DNA of 64,000 nucleotides from Amphibalanus amphitrite (GCF_019059575.1 NW_024881523.1:124001-188000), one strand, 5' to 3'; counted from the stretch's first letter, positions 12,245 through 25,753 are shown. Translations and numbers: made by a program. The notes: generated by a model not told the origin, from the letters alone.

Positions 12245-13024
12245 AAAGTTTCTAGTGGAATGACTTGTTTGTCAAATGAATATTGCTATCAGACATCATT
12301 GCAAGCTTGTCATTATGCATGTGCTTAGTGCTATGTGCCAATGTGTTTAGAAGGTTCAATTTAAGCAAGTAAAATTAGTAGCATAAATAGCAGATTTAAG
12401 GTCACATTTTTTCAGGTTTGTGATATTTTAGAGCTCCATGATGCACCAGGTCATAAATATGGCATCTGAAAAGTGGTGGTCATGAAGTATCATTTTTACA
12501 AAGACCATATCTCATAATTGTGTACATAAGTAGCATTGGCTGTATAAATAACAATATATTCCCTGGCAGCTCATTGTCAAGCACTTCTGCTTTCAGGACA
12601 GTTAGGGATCAGGATGACATATTGTGTAGGTACCTACTGTTACAAGTTACAGCAATGCACACAATCAGTTTCATAACAAGATGCATAAAACATTGAACAT
12701 GTGCTAGATATGTGACATTATTTTGGATAAATAGCAAGCACTTTTATTGCACCATTTAATTTGGCATTGATTTTTTTTTTCAAATGCTATATGACAGTGA
12801 TATATGATTAGTCATTTTTTACTACAAAGCTGATTATTTTCCAAATTTTTGCACTTCTCCAATAGTCATGAAAACTAACTTTCAAAAATATGCTCTTGTG
12901 GGATAACACATTTGCTTAAGAATAGTCTAGTAGTAGTCACTAGGTATTGCACTGCATGTTCTACATTTATTTGCTGATGAATGAATCAAAGATTGGCTAG
13001 CAGGATCACCTAGTAGGTAATTAT

Positions 13025-13499
13025 TTAAAGGGACACTCCCACCTTAACATTAGTTTTGAGTTGAGATAGCCAAATTGGTGGCCATGGCCTGCAAATACCG
13101 GTTTGGGCACTCACAACATCGACAAATGCTTTAATTCGGAGATATGGAATTTCAAACTTGCAGTTTTCGGATTCTAAGGGGCTAGTGCATTGGTATGCCC
13201 CCTTAGAATTTGTGACGTCAGCGGAGATCTAACGATTTTTAAATCTTTTACTAAAACGTTTGGTAGCACGCGGTGGTATATGCTGCTTTGCGCGCAACAA
13301 ATGCCGCGCTTTCAAATAAAGTCGCTAGGAACAGCGGAGATCCCAAAAAGTAAACAAAAGTAAAAGTTTAATATCTTGAAAACCGGTGAATATTTTTCGA
13401 TGAAATTTGGTAGATATTCGTTTTCGCTCTTTCTGAACCGAGCGACATCACTTTCGTGCCAATTCATTAACTTTTTTGAAGGTGGGAGGGTCCCTTTAA
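13025..13499. mobile_element. TTAA-flanked MITE (piggyBac-like), 467 bp
   Basis: Element 13029-13495 has ends AGGGACACTCCCACCTT / AGGGACCCTCCCACCTT (inverted), with TTAA directly outside each (13025-13028, 13496-13499). There is no coding capacity. TTAA targeting suggests piggyBac mobilisation, but the terminus AGGGAC is not the CCC typical of that group. Confidence 0.75.
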
Positions 13500-14900
13500 C
13501 ATTAAAAAAAAGATATTGTATCATAATGATTTGATGTTAAAATGTTCTTTATTGATGTGATCCCAACCTGTCTGGTAGCTGGTAGGTGTGTTGGAATCTG
13601 GTAATAAGTTGCTACCTACAACTAGGTGTTGCTTACTACAGCTACTAGTCTTACTAATAACTTCTGATTATTATGCTGGTCCATAACCAAGTATGGTGGG
13701 AGTGGCAGTATGTTTGTGGGATGTTTGATAAGACATCCAGTGAGCTGTTTTGTTTGCCACATTCCACATTTCATGATATAATTATCAGTTTGTTTGGCAT
13801 GCACCACTGTTTCCCATCCAGTGTGTCCAATGGTTAGGTTAGGTTAGGTTGGGTTACTGCCCAGCTCTGCCAGTTGATTCTTATACTGGCTTCACTACAT
13901 AACCAATCATCTGCCAGCATCCCCAATATTGAGATCATGGAATTAATTTCTGGCCATGACCATGATAAACAGTGCCGGAGAGGGATGTTTATCCAGTCCA
14001 ATGATGCCTTAACTTGAGTTTTCTTTTAGAATGGTAGAGATATTTGAATCCTTCTGTTTGTTCGCTTTTTATGAAATGCTTTGCTAGCAAACATATTCCT
14101 ACACTGCCATAGGTTATCCTATTATGCCTTTTGAATTGAATTTTACGACCGATATCGGTTAAAATAGTTTGACCGCTGCTGAGTATAAAATTGTGTTCCC
14201 CAGTAGCTCGCTGGTCAGGCTGTTCTGAGCCCTGATTATGTCCTATCACATCATCACCACCAGGCAATCCATGTCGAGAGTCATTCTTGTCCTGACACCA
14301 TTTCTCACCATTCAAGCACATTTCCAATACTGATTGGCAAAAAGCTTTGGATACATTTTGTGGCGCTGTGGTCTGCGACACTTCATTGAAGTGGCATGGG
14401 GCTCGTAATATCTAGCTCTTGACTCTTACGGTTAATGATGTCAAACGGTTATAAGCGAAGATTAAACTACACCCGATCTCGTTAGAAAAAGGTTAACTTT
14501 CCCTTTCTCAGTTGTGTGGCACTTGATGGCATCACCGTATTTTTTTGCGGTGTGCTTTTGAAAAATCAACCCTCACTGAAGTGATATACCGCTTGTAGGT
14601 ATCGGTATTCTCAGGAATATTATTTGTGCATATATGCGTTATGCCAACGGTTTTCTTCAATAAAAAATACATGGCAGTAATGCATACCATATTGTTACAA
14701 GTCACGTAGTACTCTTCGGTTCATTCCGATCGGGAAGCGGCATTTGCGGTCTGACTGACATGCCACAGCTTTCGGACCGCTCCTGCTGCCGCGTTAGTGG
14801 CACGGATCGCAAACCTAACGGGGCTACTGGCGCCAATGGATGACTGAAACCACGGGCCTGTCCTGGCTCCTCCAGTACAGAAATCGCTGACGGTGATGAA
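13500..14900. other. Intergenic, no gene seen
   Basis: AT-leaning sequence with a short TTAGG-type run (about 13832-13855, ending in a TTGGG variant). The 130-residue minus frame at 13989-14381 has no recognisable domain and I do not call it a gene. Confidence 0.4.
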
Positions 14901-15480
14901 GACCTGATGTACCTATTCACGGGCTTTTCGCTGGTCTGTCAGGCTGCTGATTGTCGACGGCATTCATTCATAGTGCCTGCCCCCGCTTCCAAACTCATAG
15001 CCTGGCAGAGCTGTCGTCAGGGAGTCTCCTGTGCGGGGCGCGGGCATGCCGTGGCCTGCCCACGCTCGCTCCCCGGCCGGCCCGTGCCCTCCCCCGCTCC
15101 GCGGCGGGTGCCACATTGACCCGGGGCGGCGACCCGCGCGGCCGGTCGATCAGTGTCGCTGCGATGGGCGCCGCTCCATCTCCCAGCCGTGCTCCGCGTG
15201 ACGTGGCCGGTGTGTGCGGCTCTCCCCGACCCTCCTCGGACCGTCATTTCCCTCTCCGGCCCGTCACTGCCCTCCCCAGTCTGTCGCCGCCGCCGCTGGT
15301 GGCCGGGGCGTTCTCAGGCCCGATTGGGAACTTCCTGTCGCCCCGGCGCCCCGGGGCAGCGGGCGAGCGCAACCGGACAGTAGTACGATGGGAACTGGGC
15401 GCCGCGGGCGGCGGCAGAGGTTCACCAGGGAGGTGACCGGCCGGGTCCCGGTGTCGCCGCGTGGGAAAGGATGTCCTCAA
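14900..15480. promoter_or_regulatory. CpG-rich block, possible promoter region
   Basis: Composition shifts sharply from AT-leaning to GC- and CpG-rich (densest 15030-15460) at the left edge of the long GC-rich domain preceding ANKRD50. It could mark a distal 5' exon or promoter. Long frames here exist on several strands at once, the usual result of stop-poor GC-rich DNA, and match nothing I know. Confidence 0.35.
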
Positions 15481-18400
15481 TTTTCGCTCTTTGCACTTAC
15501 GGTATTTGGATGTCTGGTCAAGTCAATTGTGAGTCAATGTTGGCCCGTGGACGTGAGCCGAGTAATCAAAAACAAATGGTCAGATGATTCAATTGGTATC
15601 GACGAAGTTGGTGTGACGTGAGCCTTGTGACGTTTGACGGGTTCCGAGAACATTGTTATTCCCACTATTGTGTTCATTGTACGGGTATGCCTCTGGAATA
15701 ATGCATCTGTCCCGGATATGTCGGGAATTACGTTATAAAATGCCGGCCGAGGTGCCCAGTAGGTGTTTTCCCGATGAGTTTCAATCACAATGAACTGGGC
15801 TGACCCCTGAACACGTTGGACCGGATGCTTTGTGGCTGGCGGTTACACTGCATCTGTTGTAGGGTAGGGACTAGGGATGCTATTATCCATTACCATATAC
15901 CCGTTTAATTGCTGCCACGGGTATGTATGTGGTGTGAGGGTCATAAGGTCGGTGTGTTGTATTGTAAGCGTGGCTGATCCAGGCAGCTCCGTTGGTGCCA
16001 GGAAGTTGTTTGTTTAAGCTGCACCCCCGGTTCCAACAATGCTTTGCACGTGTCTTCTAAACAATTATGTCTGTGTGGAATGGGCACAAAAGGCGGTGGG
16101 AGTCGTGGGCCACCGTCCTCCATACATTATGTGGGCACCGCAGTGCCGACAGCAGCATGTGCCGGGAGGCGCCAGAACGAGCTAACATTCCATGGTGGCG
16201 CCCTAGAATCGGATCGGCGCCCATTCTCTTTCACTGCAGCTTTCCGGGTTTGAAAACGATTAGCTTCGAGCAGCTCCTTTTGGCGCTTACTGACATTAAT
16301 AGGGTGTTAAGAGGCTTAAGTCGCTAGTACGGCTTCCTTATAAGGTCAAGAGCGCTGCGCTCCTCAAAGGGAGTAACATAGCCGTGCGAAGTCTGCCGTC
16401 TGATAGCCGAATAGGTCACCCGAACAGTAATGGAAATTCACATTTGGCACTTGATGGCCTACATTTGCTGAAGCACCCGCCCAAAAGCTTAAAGTACACG
16501 AAAAATGCAATTAAGTTGTAGAAAAAGATATTATTTTGACAGTTTGTTCCCGTGGGAAACTGCAAGGAAGTTTAAACTTTTACTCCAAGTCTGATCTAAC
16601 ATGAAAGTAGTCCGCGATGATTTGGCCCTCAGTCGTGACCGTTGGCTGAGGATGTGTTATGTTTTGCATGTGTGCGGTGAAGCCCAGAGCATCACGCCAT
16701 GGCTCGATATGGGCTGTGGCGGCCCCTGGACCGGTGGTTGTGCCCATCCACCTGGTAGTGTTCCGCGATCTGGGCACTACTGGTGCGACGGGGGCTGACC
16801 CCGGTCTCCGCGGCCGGCCTCTTTGACTTACCGCTGCTGGTCTGATTACATATCTTTGAAGCCTCGTAAACAATGTCTCATTGACCGACTGGTGGGTCTC
16901 ACTGACCCATTGACAAGCCTCGCCGACCAGTAGACAACCTTACTAACCATCTGACAGGCAAACCTCACTGAATGATACATAAGCGTCACTGACCCAGTTT
17001 ACATTTGCCACCCGGAGTGAGGTCAGTTTAATGTCTGTTTGTGTGTGTTTCACGTGGTCATTTGAGGCACCGACCCTTTGCTGGGACTTATCGCGCTGAG
17101 TCATGTGTATGGAGATCAGCCGTTCAGTGCCCGTCTCGTCCATCCGGCGTGGCGTTTCAGTTCTGCCTCTTCCATTTGACCTTAATGGAATTGTGTTCTC
17201 AGCCGTCTGCCCGGGAACCAAAACCTACATACAGTGGGTCGCTCAGTATCCGCCGCTTCCAACCGTCCGCTGAATTTCCGCCGCTTTCAGCCGTCCTTTC
17301 TGCAGTCGTGTTCCGCCGGCCGCTCGTCGTGTCTGGCTGCTGTCTGAGCCGCCGCGCGTGGCTGCTCGCTGTCACGAGATATGCATCCCGTCCGTGTTCC
17401 GATCAGTAGTTGGCCTTCTGGCGCTCCTGGCGGGTACCTGTTACCGCTCCGACCAGCCAGCTGGCAGCTCCGGGCCCCGACGGCTGGGAGCCGACAGGAA
17501 ACGCTTTCCGGCCGCTCCGAGTCTGGTGAGCGGCCAGCGTCAACGGGGGGCCGGTCCAAACACAAACACACCCAGCGCGGCGCGAGGCGTCACCTTACCG
17601 CCCGTAAAAAGGTGTCGCCGTAGCTCATAATGTCTTCAATTAGGGCTGTTTGTGCGCAGATCGTGTCGGTCATACAACAAACTGTCATAACAAAGCTAAT
17701 TAAAATGAGCGGTGAATATCCAGATGAATTCACCTGTGCCGTGACCTATTTCTGCTCTGAGATGGATGTGGACCGCTCTACTGACCTGTGTCGAGCATTA
17801 ACTTTCGGATAGTCATTCATAAATGTATGATCCGCTGGTCGGGGGCCGTCGCTTGCTCGGGGTCTCAGTGCCACCTAAGCTGACCGGTCGGAAAGCGATC
17901 GGTGCCGGCCTCGTGACCCGTACCGTGTAAGACACGAGCGGCCATCTTCTGGCGTCTCCATTTCTTTATCGATTGGTACTCTGTCTGACACCGGATGTGC
18001 TCCGCTTCTGCAATGCCCTACGTAAGAGCGGTGTTGGATTTCCTCACCTCAAAGGCTCCGGTCGGCGGCTCTGCCAGACCTCAGACGCCGCGTCCCACAT
18101 AGTCACCGGCTCGGCCCGTGATTGGTATGCTCTCTCCGTCACCGTGCGCCGCGTCCGGTGACCTCCCTCGGTCGCTCGACATGTCTCTGCGGCGCTGTGC
18201 AGCGGGAGTATGACTGCAGACGCGCTGTATGACTCGGTCGTCACCCTGGCCCCGATCTGACCGGCGTGGATCGCTGAGATCAACACGCTCTGCACTGGAG
18301 TGAGAGCATTAGCACCCCGGGTGATCATCAGCTGCTTCGACCGGTCTGTGTGGATAGGAACTGTCTTCTCCAAACCGCCAGCGCGCCGTTCGATAGCTGT

Positions 18401-20670
18401 TTCTGTCGAACCGTCATTGGTCGTCAGCTTTTTCTTGGACCACGGCCCCGGGAACCGACTGGCTGGTCGGAAGCTGTCGCCCTTGGATTCCACTTCGGTC
18501 GATATGTCGATCAACTTCGCTTCTTATGTTGGGAGTACCTGTACCATGTAAATTTGATTCTTTCGATTTTCACATACTGCTATTTTACAATGGAGTCATT
18601 TGCGACTTGCGTCTTCCCTTTGGAGCTTTGATGTTCCATGTTATGCTCCGCCCATTCTCCCCCGGCGCTGTAGCGGCCAGTTGCAGCGGCGGTGGCCCTG
18701 GGCGGGCGGGCGGCGGCGGCGACGCTGACGTAGACCGTGCCAAATCCGGCCCAGTGCCCTCCTGCCGCTGACGACGGGGGCGGGGCGGCGGCGGCCGGAC
18801 CGACCGGCTCGGGAGCGTACCAGGCGGCGGCGGCGGCGGCATCCCGGCGGCGCCCCCGCCGTCACTGGCTGCGACGGGCGGCGACCCGGCGGGACCTCCA
18901 ACATACGGGGAGGATGGGGCTTAGATGGGACTTGGTAACATTACCAGACGTGGTGGCACTCCACGGGGCTGTCACGAATCCCGCACCGTTCGTACCGTTC
19001 GTTCGGTTGCGGCAGGCTGAGCGACACTTGCGTCACGCTTCTGCCCGTCCTGGAGCATTATTGCTTACACTCCGTCTTGGGTCGCAGCAGGAGACCAGGG
19101 CGGGACGGGGTGATGTCGCGGGAAATAATTAACTTCTCAAGTACAATGGGGAACGCTGACAGGAGCAGCCTGTTTGGCTCGACCGTGGTCCATTCATTCA
19201 GAAGCTTGCTTTGTATTGGCAGAGTTGCCCGGAGTCGCGTGCCCAGAGCTCCTTGCAGTGTGTTGTTGCTCGTGCTTGAAAGCAGCAGCATTCCTTTACA
19301 CCGAATGGTCACACGGATCGTTTGTTCACGTTGCAGAGCAAGAGATTCTAAAAACTGGTTTTACGTGCATTTGGAAATCATGTTATGCATTGTTTTGGTC
19401 GATTTACATTAAAAATGTGTAGCATGGCATGACAAACTTGAAACCATAATCCGTATCCAAAACAAAACAAAAAACTACTTGTATTGTCTGGTAGGGTTTG
19501 AAAGAATCACATTTAGCGCAATACTGCTCACTGCATCAGAAATGGCATTGGTATTTCACACTTCTTACGGCAACGCAATTATCTTCACATTGGCGACACA
19601 TCCGAGTCCATCTGAATGTGATGAAAGCCACTACCAGCGCTAAAAGATTCCATAACCAGTAACAATTTCGTGAGCACCGACAACCTTTGCCCGTTGCGGT
19701 GTGTCTGGGTTTGAACAATCGTGCATCGGACGGACCACTGGAGCACGGCTTATGGTCACCGTTCTGCCGTACTGCCGCGGCCGCAACAGGCGAATGACGA
19801 CAGAAGCGAAACAGTCTTCCTGTCTGTCATTCGGTGACAGGGGGCCGGCCAGGCTGTCCTGTGTCTGTCGGTCGCGACACTTCTGCCACGCCCCTGTTAA
19901 CTCTCTGGGACTGACTGAGAAGTACCGACTGAGGAGAACACGCAGACTTTATCTGACTAACGCCACTGTTTTCGGGCAAAGCCATGCGCTCAGGTCGGTC
20001 GGCTCGGGCTGAACCGGAACTTGCATGGGTCTCGACAGCTCCACCAGAGGTGATCCGCCCACTTCACTGCTCTACTCGCTCTTTTGTGTCTGATGGCGCT
20101 GGCACACCTGTGCGCCGCGCCGGTTAGAACAGCAATGGACGGATGGCTTGTGATCCGGATAGCTCGGCGAGTGTTCTGCTCGTGATAACTTTCCGAGTGC
20201 ACTGGCCGTAAAAATGAACACCATTTGCGTCACACAATCAGCCGTAACTCACTCCAACTATTCACAGTGAATCCGTGTCTGAAAATAAGTGGCCGCGGTG
20301 TTCCCACCGTGGCCACGGCTCGCTGACATCCGCCGGGCCGTCAGCTCCATTCTGACTTTGTCCTCGTGTAAACGTGCACACTGCGCAGTCGGAAAGACAG
20401 CCGGGAGGTGTCTGGTGTTATTTGGGCCGTGCTCTGCCGGCCCGTCGGTGCTGGTCTTTTGTATAACTGCTGGCCTGGCTGGAAAGGGTCTGTCCTCTAG
20501 GTCCCTCGCTGAGCTGGACAGGGTTTAGCGTCCCTCGCCGGAATATCTTTCGTTCCTCGCTGGAGAGGACCCGATTCTCCAGCGTGATACCTCACCTCAC
20601 CGCCAAACAGGCATCCTGTCCTGGAGGCCTGGCCTCTGTGTGGGACGTCCCCCGCCAACCACACCTCCTG
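15481..20670. other. GC-rich non-coding region
   Basis: No convincing exons. A strongly CpG-rich patch with GGCGGC runs lies at 18640-18910. The stretch 16860-17010 repeats variants of 'ACTGACC...GACAAGCCTC'. Probably intronic or upstream regulatory DNA of ANKRD50 (inference from position only). Confidence 0.35.
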
Positions 20671-20671
20671 C

Positions 20672-20784
20672 CAACCTCCCCTCCCCTCTCCTCCCCCTCC
20701 CCTCCTCTCTCCTCCCCTCCCCTCCCCTCCCCTCTCCTCTCCCCTCCTCTCCCCTCCCCTCCCCTCCCCTCCCCTCCCCTCCCC
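20672..20784. repeat. Polypyrimidine (CCCCT)n low-complexity tract
   Basis: About 110 bases of almost pure C and T built of CCCCTCC and CCTCT units; the other strand is G/A only. Mirror-symmetric stretches make triplex (H-DNA) formation possible. Open frames across it are composition artefacts. Confidence 0.9.
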
Positions 20785-21892
20785 GTCACGGCTGTCTCCA
20801 ACGCCTCGCTTACGACCGGGCGTGGTATGCGGTGCTGGCGAGAGTATGCACCGTGTTCCGGCTGCGGTCGGTGAAGTAGTGCCGACACCGTACTCACTCC
20901 TCACAGTGCCAACTGGGTCTGTCGTAATGACCACCACACGACGTCGCCATCCGGTATTGATATCCCGACATCCATTGAGTCCCGATCGTATGTATCGCGC
21001 CCTTCGTCTGCCTCGGCGTCCGCTGCAGCTTCGGCTCGGGTTCCGGCGTCTGCTATTTATTTATTTTGTCGTCCGTCGAGTAGCATTATTTACATAGCGT
21101 AAATAGTGTATGGGTCGTGCTGACGTCGGCGGTCGGCGGAGCTAGCTGTTGACCGACGGGTGGCGGGATGGTGGGATGAACGCTAGCACGGTGGGATGGT
21201 GGGAGGGGTGCTGGCACGTCGGGATGATGGTCGAACTGACAGGCATTTTCATGGTGGGATGATGGGACATCCGCCGATACGGTGGGTGTTAGGAACCATG
21301 GGAACTCTGATCGCACACGCTGTCTGGAGTGTGATGGTGCCAGTCAGGCTCCGTCACCGCTGTGTGTTTTACTCAGTTTGTCCCAAGGAGGCAGCGACTC
21401 GCTGAGCCCAGCCTCGTCGGATGCGAGAGTGTGGCACATACTCCGGCTCAGTGGGCCGGCGCGGCGGTTCCCGGTCGGCCGCTCAGTGAATGCGATTGCC
21501 GTGTCGCTGTCTGGTAGCTCCACCACCGACTGAGTCCAGCAGGGCCCGAAATAGGGCGACATTTACGTGAGCCGGCACCGCCGCCTGTCCGCGTGTCCAG
21601 TGAGCTGTCCGGAGTGATTTGTTACGGGAACTGGGTGAGGACAGCGGTCGTCGAGACAAGGGTCACTTGGAGGCATTGGTTCATATGGGCTCGGCCCGGA
21701 GCTGAACAGATTGCATAAATTGGGTTCAGACTTCAGGTGGGGAGTGATTTGGTGCTTTGCTGGTGTGTTGTTTATTTGATGTCGTGTTTGCACCGACTTT
21801 GAGCGGCCAAAGCTGCTGAAGACTCTCGTTCTAAGGGAGGACTGTATAGTGAAGAACTCGCTCCGTGGAGCCCGTGAGTTGAGACCCACAGA

Positions 21893-22105
21893 GTCACAGA
21901 CTCTGTCACAGACTCTGTGGGTCTGTGAGGCTCGCTCTACGGGACTGAACTGTGGATTCCGCTCAGTGGGTCTGCGAGATCCATTCTATGGCACTGCGAA
22001 TTCCGCTCTATGACTCTCTGAGGCCCGCTCTATGAGACTGGATTCCGCTCCTTGGGCCTGTGAGGTCCATTCTTTGGGACTGCGGATTCCGCTCGGCGGT
22101 CCGTT
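21893..22105. repeat. Minisatellite, CTCTGTGGGTCTGTGAGG type
   Basis: Degenerate tandem units of about 45-50 bp containing TGTGAGGYCCRTTCTATGG- and GATTCCGCTC-like phrases, repeated four or five times. Confidence 0.7.
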
Positions 22106-22184
22106 CACGGCCGCTGGGCTAATGGTGTGCCGCGGCTGGCGACTGGCCAGCGGCGCCGGAAGGCTGCCGCGGCCGCCGGCCCAG

Positions 22185-22420
22185 CTCGGAGCGCTGTCCT
22201 GCGCGCCTGTGTGGACCGGGAGTCGGCTGAGCGCCTGTGCCGGTCGGAGTCGGGAGCTCGGAGCGCTGTCCTGCGCGACTGGGCAGGTCGGGAGTCTGCG
22301 GAGCGCCTGTTCTGTGCCGTTCGGGAGTCGAGAGCTGAGAGTGGTGTCCTGCGCGCCGGGGTGAGTTGTGAGCTCAGAGGGCTGTCCTGCGCGACTGGGC
22401 GGTCGGGAGTCGGCGGTGCG
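22185..22420. repeat. Minisatellite, GCGCTGTCCTGCGCG type
   Basis: Three to four degenerate copies of a unit of about 60-75 bp holding GAGCGCTGTCCTGCGCGAC, then GGTCGGGAGTC and GGAGCGCCTGT. Frames crossing it on both strands are repeat artefacts. Confidence 0.7.
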
Positions 22421-23025
22421 CCTTGGGAGTCGTGTCGGGGCTCTCCCCGTGGTCGGTGCATCGTCCGTACGGTCAGTGGGGATGGTGCTACTGTGGGAGA
22501 CTGCCGACTGGGTCAGTCGGCTGGGACGGAGTCCGTGCAGGTCAGCGGGACAGTCTATGGTGCTTTTAGCGGAGTAACGTGGCGTTAGGCAGGCTGGAAG
22601 GGAAACCCTGCTGGTGACAATTGATTTGCTAGCAGTGCATTGGTCTGGCTGTTATTGATTTCCCGTCTCGTCCAATTATTCGCGATTCGCTGAGCTCACT
22701 GTTGTATTGATGTTTTCCATTGATGATCCGTCTGATATTTACGAGTCATGATCTCCGTAGATGTATGAGTAATTGTTTTCGCAGAGATCTGACAAGATTG
22801 TGTCTTGTGTTTCGTATCCCGCGCAGCGTATGACAAATGACCGGAGCGTATGTTTCGTAACAGTTCGGTATTCGACTTTGTGCCGTATATTGGACCTTGT
22901 GACCGGTGGGGCTGCACTCTGGGCTGCTGTTAGAGATGCTCCGCTCACAGGCGAGGTCTGGCCTTTGTCTGAAAACACCGCCTCGGCTTTGCTTACGTTT
23001 CACGAGGCGAGGCTGTCATTGAGCG

Positions 23026-23612
23026 GATTAGGCCCCCGTTGCCCGCGCCACTATCACCAAGCGTTCGCCTCAGTTGGCTGTCAGCGGCCGAAACCACTCG
23101 CGTCGGCTCGTTTGTAGGGTAGGACGGCCCCTAAAAAACGCACCGACGGAGTGATAACGACGAGGTATATGGTCGGGATTAAGGATATGCAGGTTTGACG
23201 AATCTCGAAGTCGCATCTATTAAATAGGTGAGGGTGGGTGGGAAACTTCTCGCCCACTCTCTGCTCCACTCGCCGTCCGTCGCAGTCGACGACTGCCGTT
23301 CGCGCCTCTCGGCTCTCCTGCCAGCGGCGCGCCCGTTCCTACACTCCCCTTCGCACCACCCCTAGTCAGGGTCTGCCCCGCGTCTGTCGGCGGGGTGATT
23401 TATCTATCTCCGACCCCCGTCTCCCTTTGCTCCGGTCACGTTCAGTGGCGCCCGGGCAGGGTCCTAACCTTCCATAGCCGCGTCGCCGCTATGAGTTGAT
23501 TAGGCCCCCGTTGCCCGCGCCACTATCACCAAGCGTTCGCCTCAGTTGGCTGTCAGCGGCCGAAACCACTCGCGTCGGCTCGTTTGTAGGGTAGGACGGC
23601 CCCTAAAAAACG
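23026..23612. repeat. Perfect 115-bp direct repeat flanking a 357-bp unique segment
   Basis: The 115-bp sequence at 23026-23140 (starting GATTAGGCCCCCG, ending CCTAAAAAACG) recurs without a visible difference at 23498-23612. The layout resembles a miniature LTR element, but no primer-binding site follows the first copy and no polypurine tract precedes the second. A tandem duplication is equally possible. Confidence 0.8.
23245..23499 (+). repeat. 255-bp dispersed repeat, copy 1
   Basis: Appears identical base for base to 29261-29515. It starts ACTTCTCGCCCAC and ends CGCTATGAGTTGA. Near its end is TGGCGCCCGGGCAGGG, which resembles an LTR-retroelement primer-binding site, so the unit may be an LTR-and-leader remnant. 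The right end falls within two bases of the second 115-bp repeat copy. Confidence 0.85.
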
Positions 23613-25674
23613 CCAAATACACCCAATGGAATGAAAAAATCTTAGGCTAAGCGTCCGCTGCCCACACCTTTCTCGATCTCTGCTGAGCAGTTAATGGTTT
23701 GACCACGAATCCGGGCACATGCCGCATGCGGAAGGTTCCCAGTGTGTTCCGCTGGCGATGCCCGGTCTGTTATTGCGGCATGGCTCTTGGTGGTGAGTTT
23801 GGGTCGAACCAGTTAGTGTGAACCGGGGCGGCGAGGGACTCCCTCCACCCCAAGGTCGGCTCCCGTCCTGAGTCAGCTGTGACTGGACCCCATACTCCCC
23901 GCACAGTGACGCCAGTGACTCACTGTCGACCGGCGTGGGGGCGCCGCGACCCACTAATGGAACGTGACCGTGTTCGGGGTGTTCGTTAGTCGTCTGCCTC
24001 TCGTGGCCGCCGGGGGACCAGCGGGGGAGCCGGGTCGTGCGGCGTCGGCTGGTATCAGGTTGCGGCGGGCGGCCCGTCCCGCCGCTGTCGCCCGGTTTGA
24101 GGACCGTGGCGGCCCCACTGTGAGCCTCTGTGGCCCCGCGGACAGTACCGGCAGGCGGGCCCGCGGCTGCCCCGGCGTTGACTGTCTCATCAGCCGGTCC
24201 GGTGTCATGGCGGTGCCGGGGCTGTGACAGCGGCCGGCGGCCGGCTCTGGCTCCGCCGATGGCTGTCTTTTCTGACTGGCGGTCGGCGCGGTCGGCCTTG
24301 GGGGAGGGGGTGGGGGGGGGGGAGGGGCGACTGTGGTTCCCGGCGGCCCTGCCGTGTCGTTCGCTGATATTCCGGTGTGTGTGAAGCCATGCCTGGACAC
24401 ACTGCGGTGAGAGGGGGGGGGGGGGGTCCGATCCGATGGTTTTGTCCTCGTGTCGGTCTTGGACCCCCGTGTTCACGGCCTCGGGGTTGTGATGTTTAGC
24501 CCGGCACGCTTCCCGGCGCCTAAACCGACGTCATCGGTGCTGGCTAAAATGGAATGCCGCAAATCTGGGATCAGTGGCCTGGTTTCGTCTTTGATATCGT
24601 GCTGCAGATTATCTAGTCGTCTGCAGCGGTCCCGTAGACCTATGTTGCGCGCAACTTAGCCGCGGCGTCGGCGGCGGACCCGGTTTACGTGCTCATACGA
24701 CCGCACATACATAAATGGGGTTTGTATGGCCATGTGGCCGTGAATGACTGGTAGAAAAGGTTGTGCGTAGATTCCGGTGCTGTGATGGCACCGCACGCAA
24801 AGCACAGTGCCTCACGGAAAGTAGGAACGGTGCATTGTTAGGGTACTTTAAACGCACCTACCCCTACCTAAGAATCACGTGCTGTTCATGAGGCCTGTGA
24901 GCACGGGCGCCGATGACTTTTCTGCCGCTCCGTTCTGGCCTGCGGGATGACAACTTTGCATTGCCAGCGCATATGGGGACTCACATTTGGCAGCTGCTCG
25001 CACGGGTTACCGTGGGTGGGCAGGGTTCGCGAAAGTGTCGGCTGCCAGCTTGCCGCAGATTGCAGTGTCGCGACGCTTACTCGGAGTCTCGAGAGTGGGG
25101 AGCCGGCAGGCAGCGGCGTAGTCGGTGTAGTTGTGTCCGGGCATGATCTTGCATGCATTTTGTCTGTGCTTGCTCGATTCCTGCACTCAGAATACACTTT
25201 GAGAGCAGTTTGAATATAAAGACTCAATTGAGCGCTGAAAACCAGCCTCAAATGTGTCTGATTTTAAAACGGTTTCAGTAAGGCTTCCTAAGGGCTCATG
25301 TACCCGAATACTGGATTCAAGCGATACCGAAACTGGGGTTCGGACTGGAAACTGGTTTCATAGTAAGACTAATTTTTAAAAGCTTGACACCGAAAATAGG
25401 TACCGACTGAGCTCTGTTTCTGCGATCAATGGCGTTGCTCAGAAAATATTCTCAAAATGTGTGATCTGTTTTGAATCGGGGACATTAGCCCGAAACTGAT
25501 CTCTGAGACCGAAAAAGGAGAAACTGTTTTCTCAGTGTGTGCGGATTGTTCGTTCGGTCTCGTCTGCCACCGTTGAGCCCAGTATTTCAGACATTGGACG
25601 AAAGAAGTTCATAGTCTGTCGATAGCTAGATGCCTGTCGAGTTGCAGAGCAGCCGATGCATGACGCAGACCGGG
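23613..25674. other. GC-rich non-coding region with G-runs
   Basis: Holds G-runs at about 24300-24325 and 24413-24426. The 261-residue minus frame (23691-24476) is low-complexity Pro/Arg/Thr with no domain, overlaps open frames on other strands, and I do not accept it as a gene. Confidence 0.4.
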
Positions 25675-25703
25675 TGTGTATGTGTGTGTGTGTGGGGGGG
25701 GGG

Positions 25704-25734
<31 letters not shown>

Positions 25735-25743
25735 CGTATGTGT
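25675..25743. repeat. (GT)n microsatellite
   Basis: TG dinucleotide runs broken by a G-run, directly left of the minisatellite series. Confidence 0.95.
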
Positions 25744-25753
25744 TAAGCGCAAA

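Noticed and set aside
14951-15621. Several overlapping 76-161-residue frames in the CpG block
   Set aside because: Stop-poor composition effect; no homology recognised and no consistent frame.
20497-20937. Frames of 80-146 residues across the C/T tract
   Set aside because: Low-complexity RGGEGRGGE or LPSPPLP products of a polypyrimidine run; no independent coding sign.
23440-23480. Integrated LTR retrovirus-like element from a primer-binding-site-like TGGCGCCCGGGC
   Set aside because: No gag, pol or paired long LTRs around it; kept only as a hint for the 255-bp repeat.
23691-24476. 261-residue minus-strand frame
   Set aside because: Long open frames coexist on both strands in CpG-rich DNA; the sequence is Pro/Arg/Thr filler without a domain.
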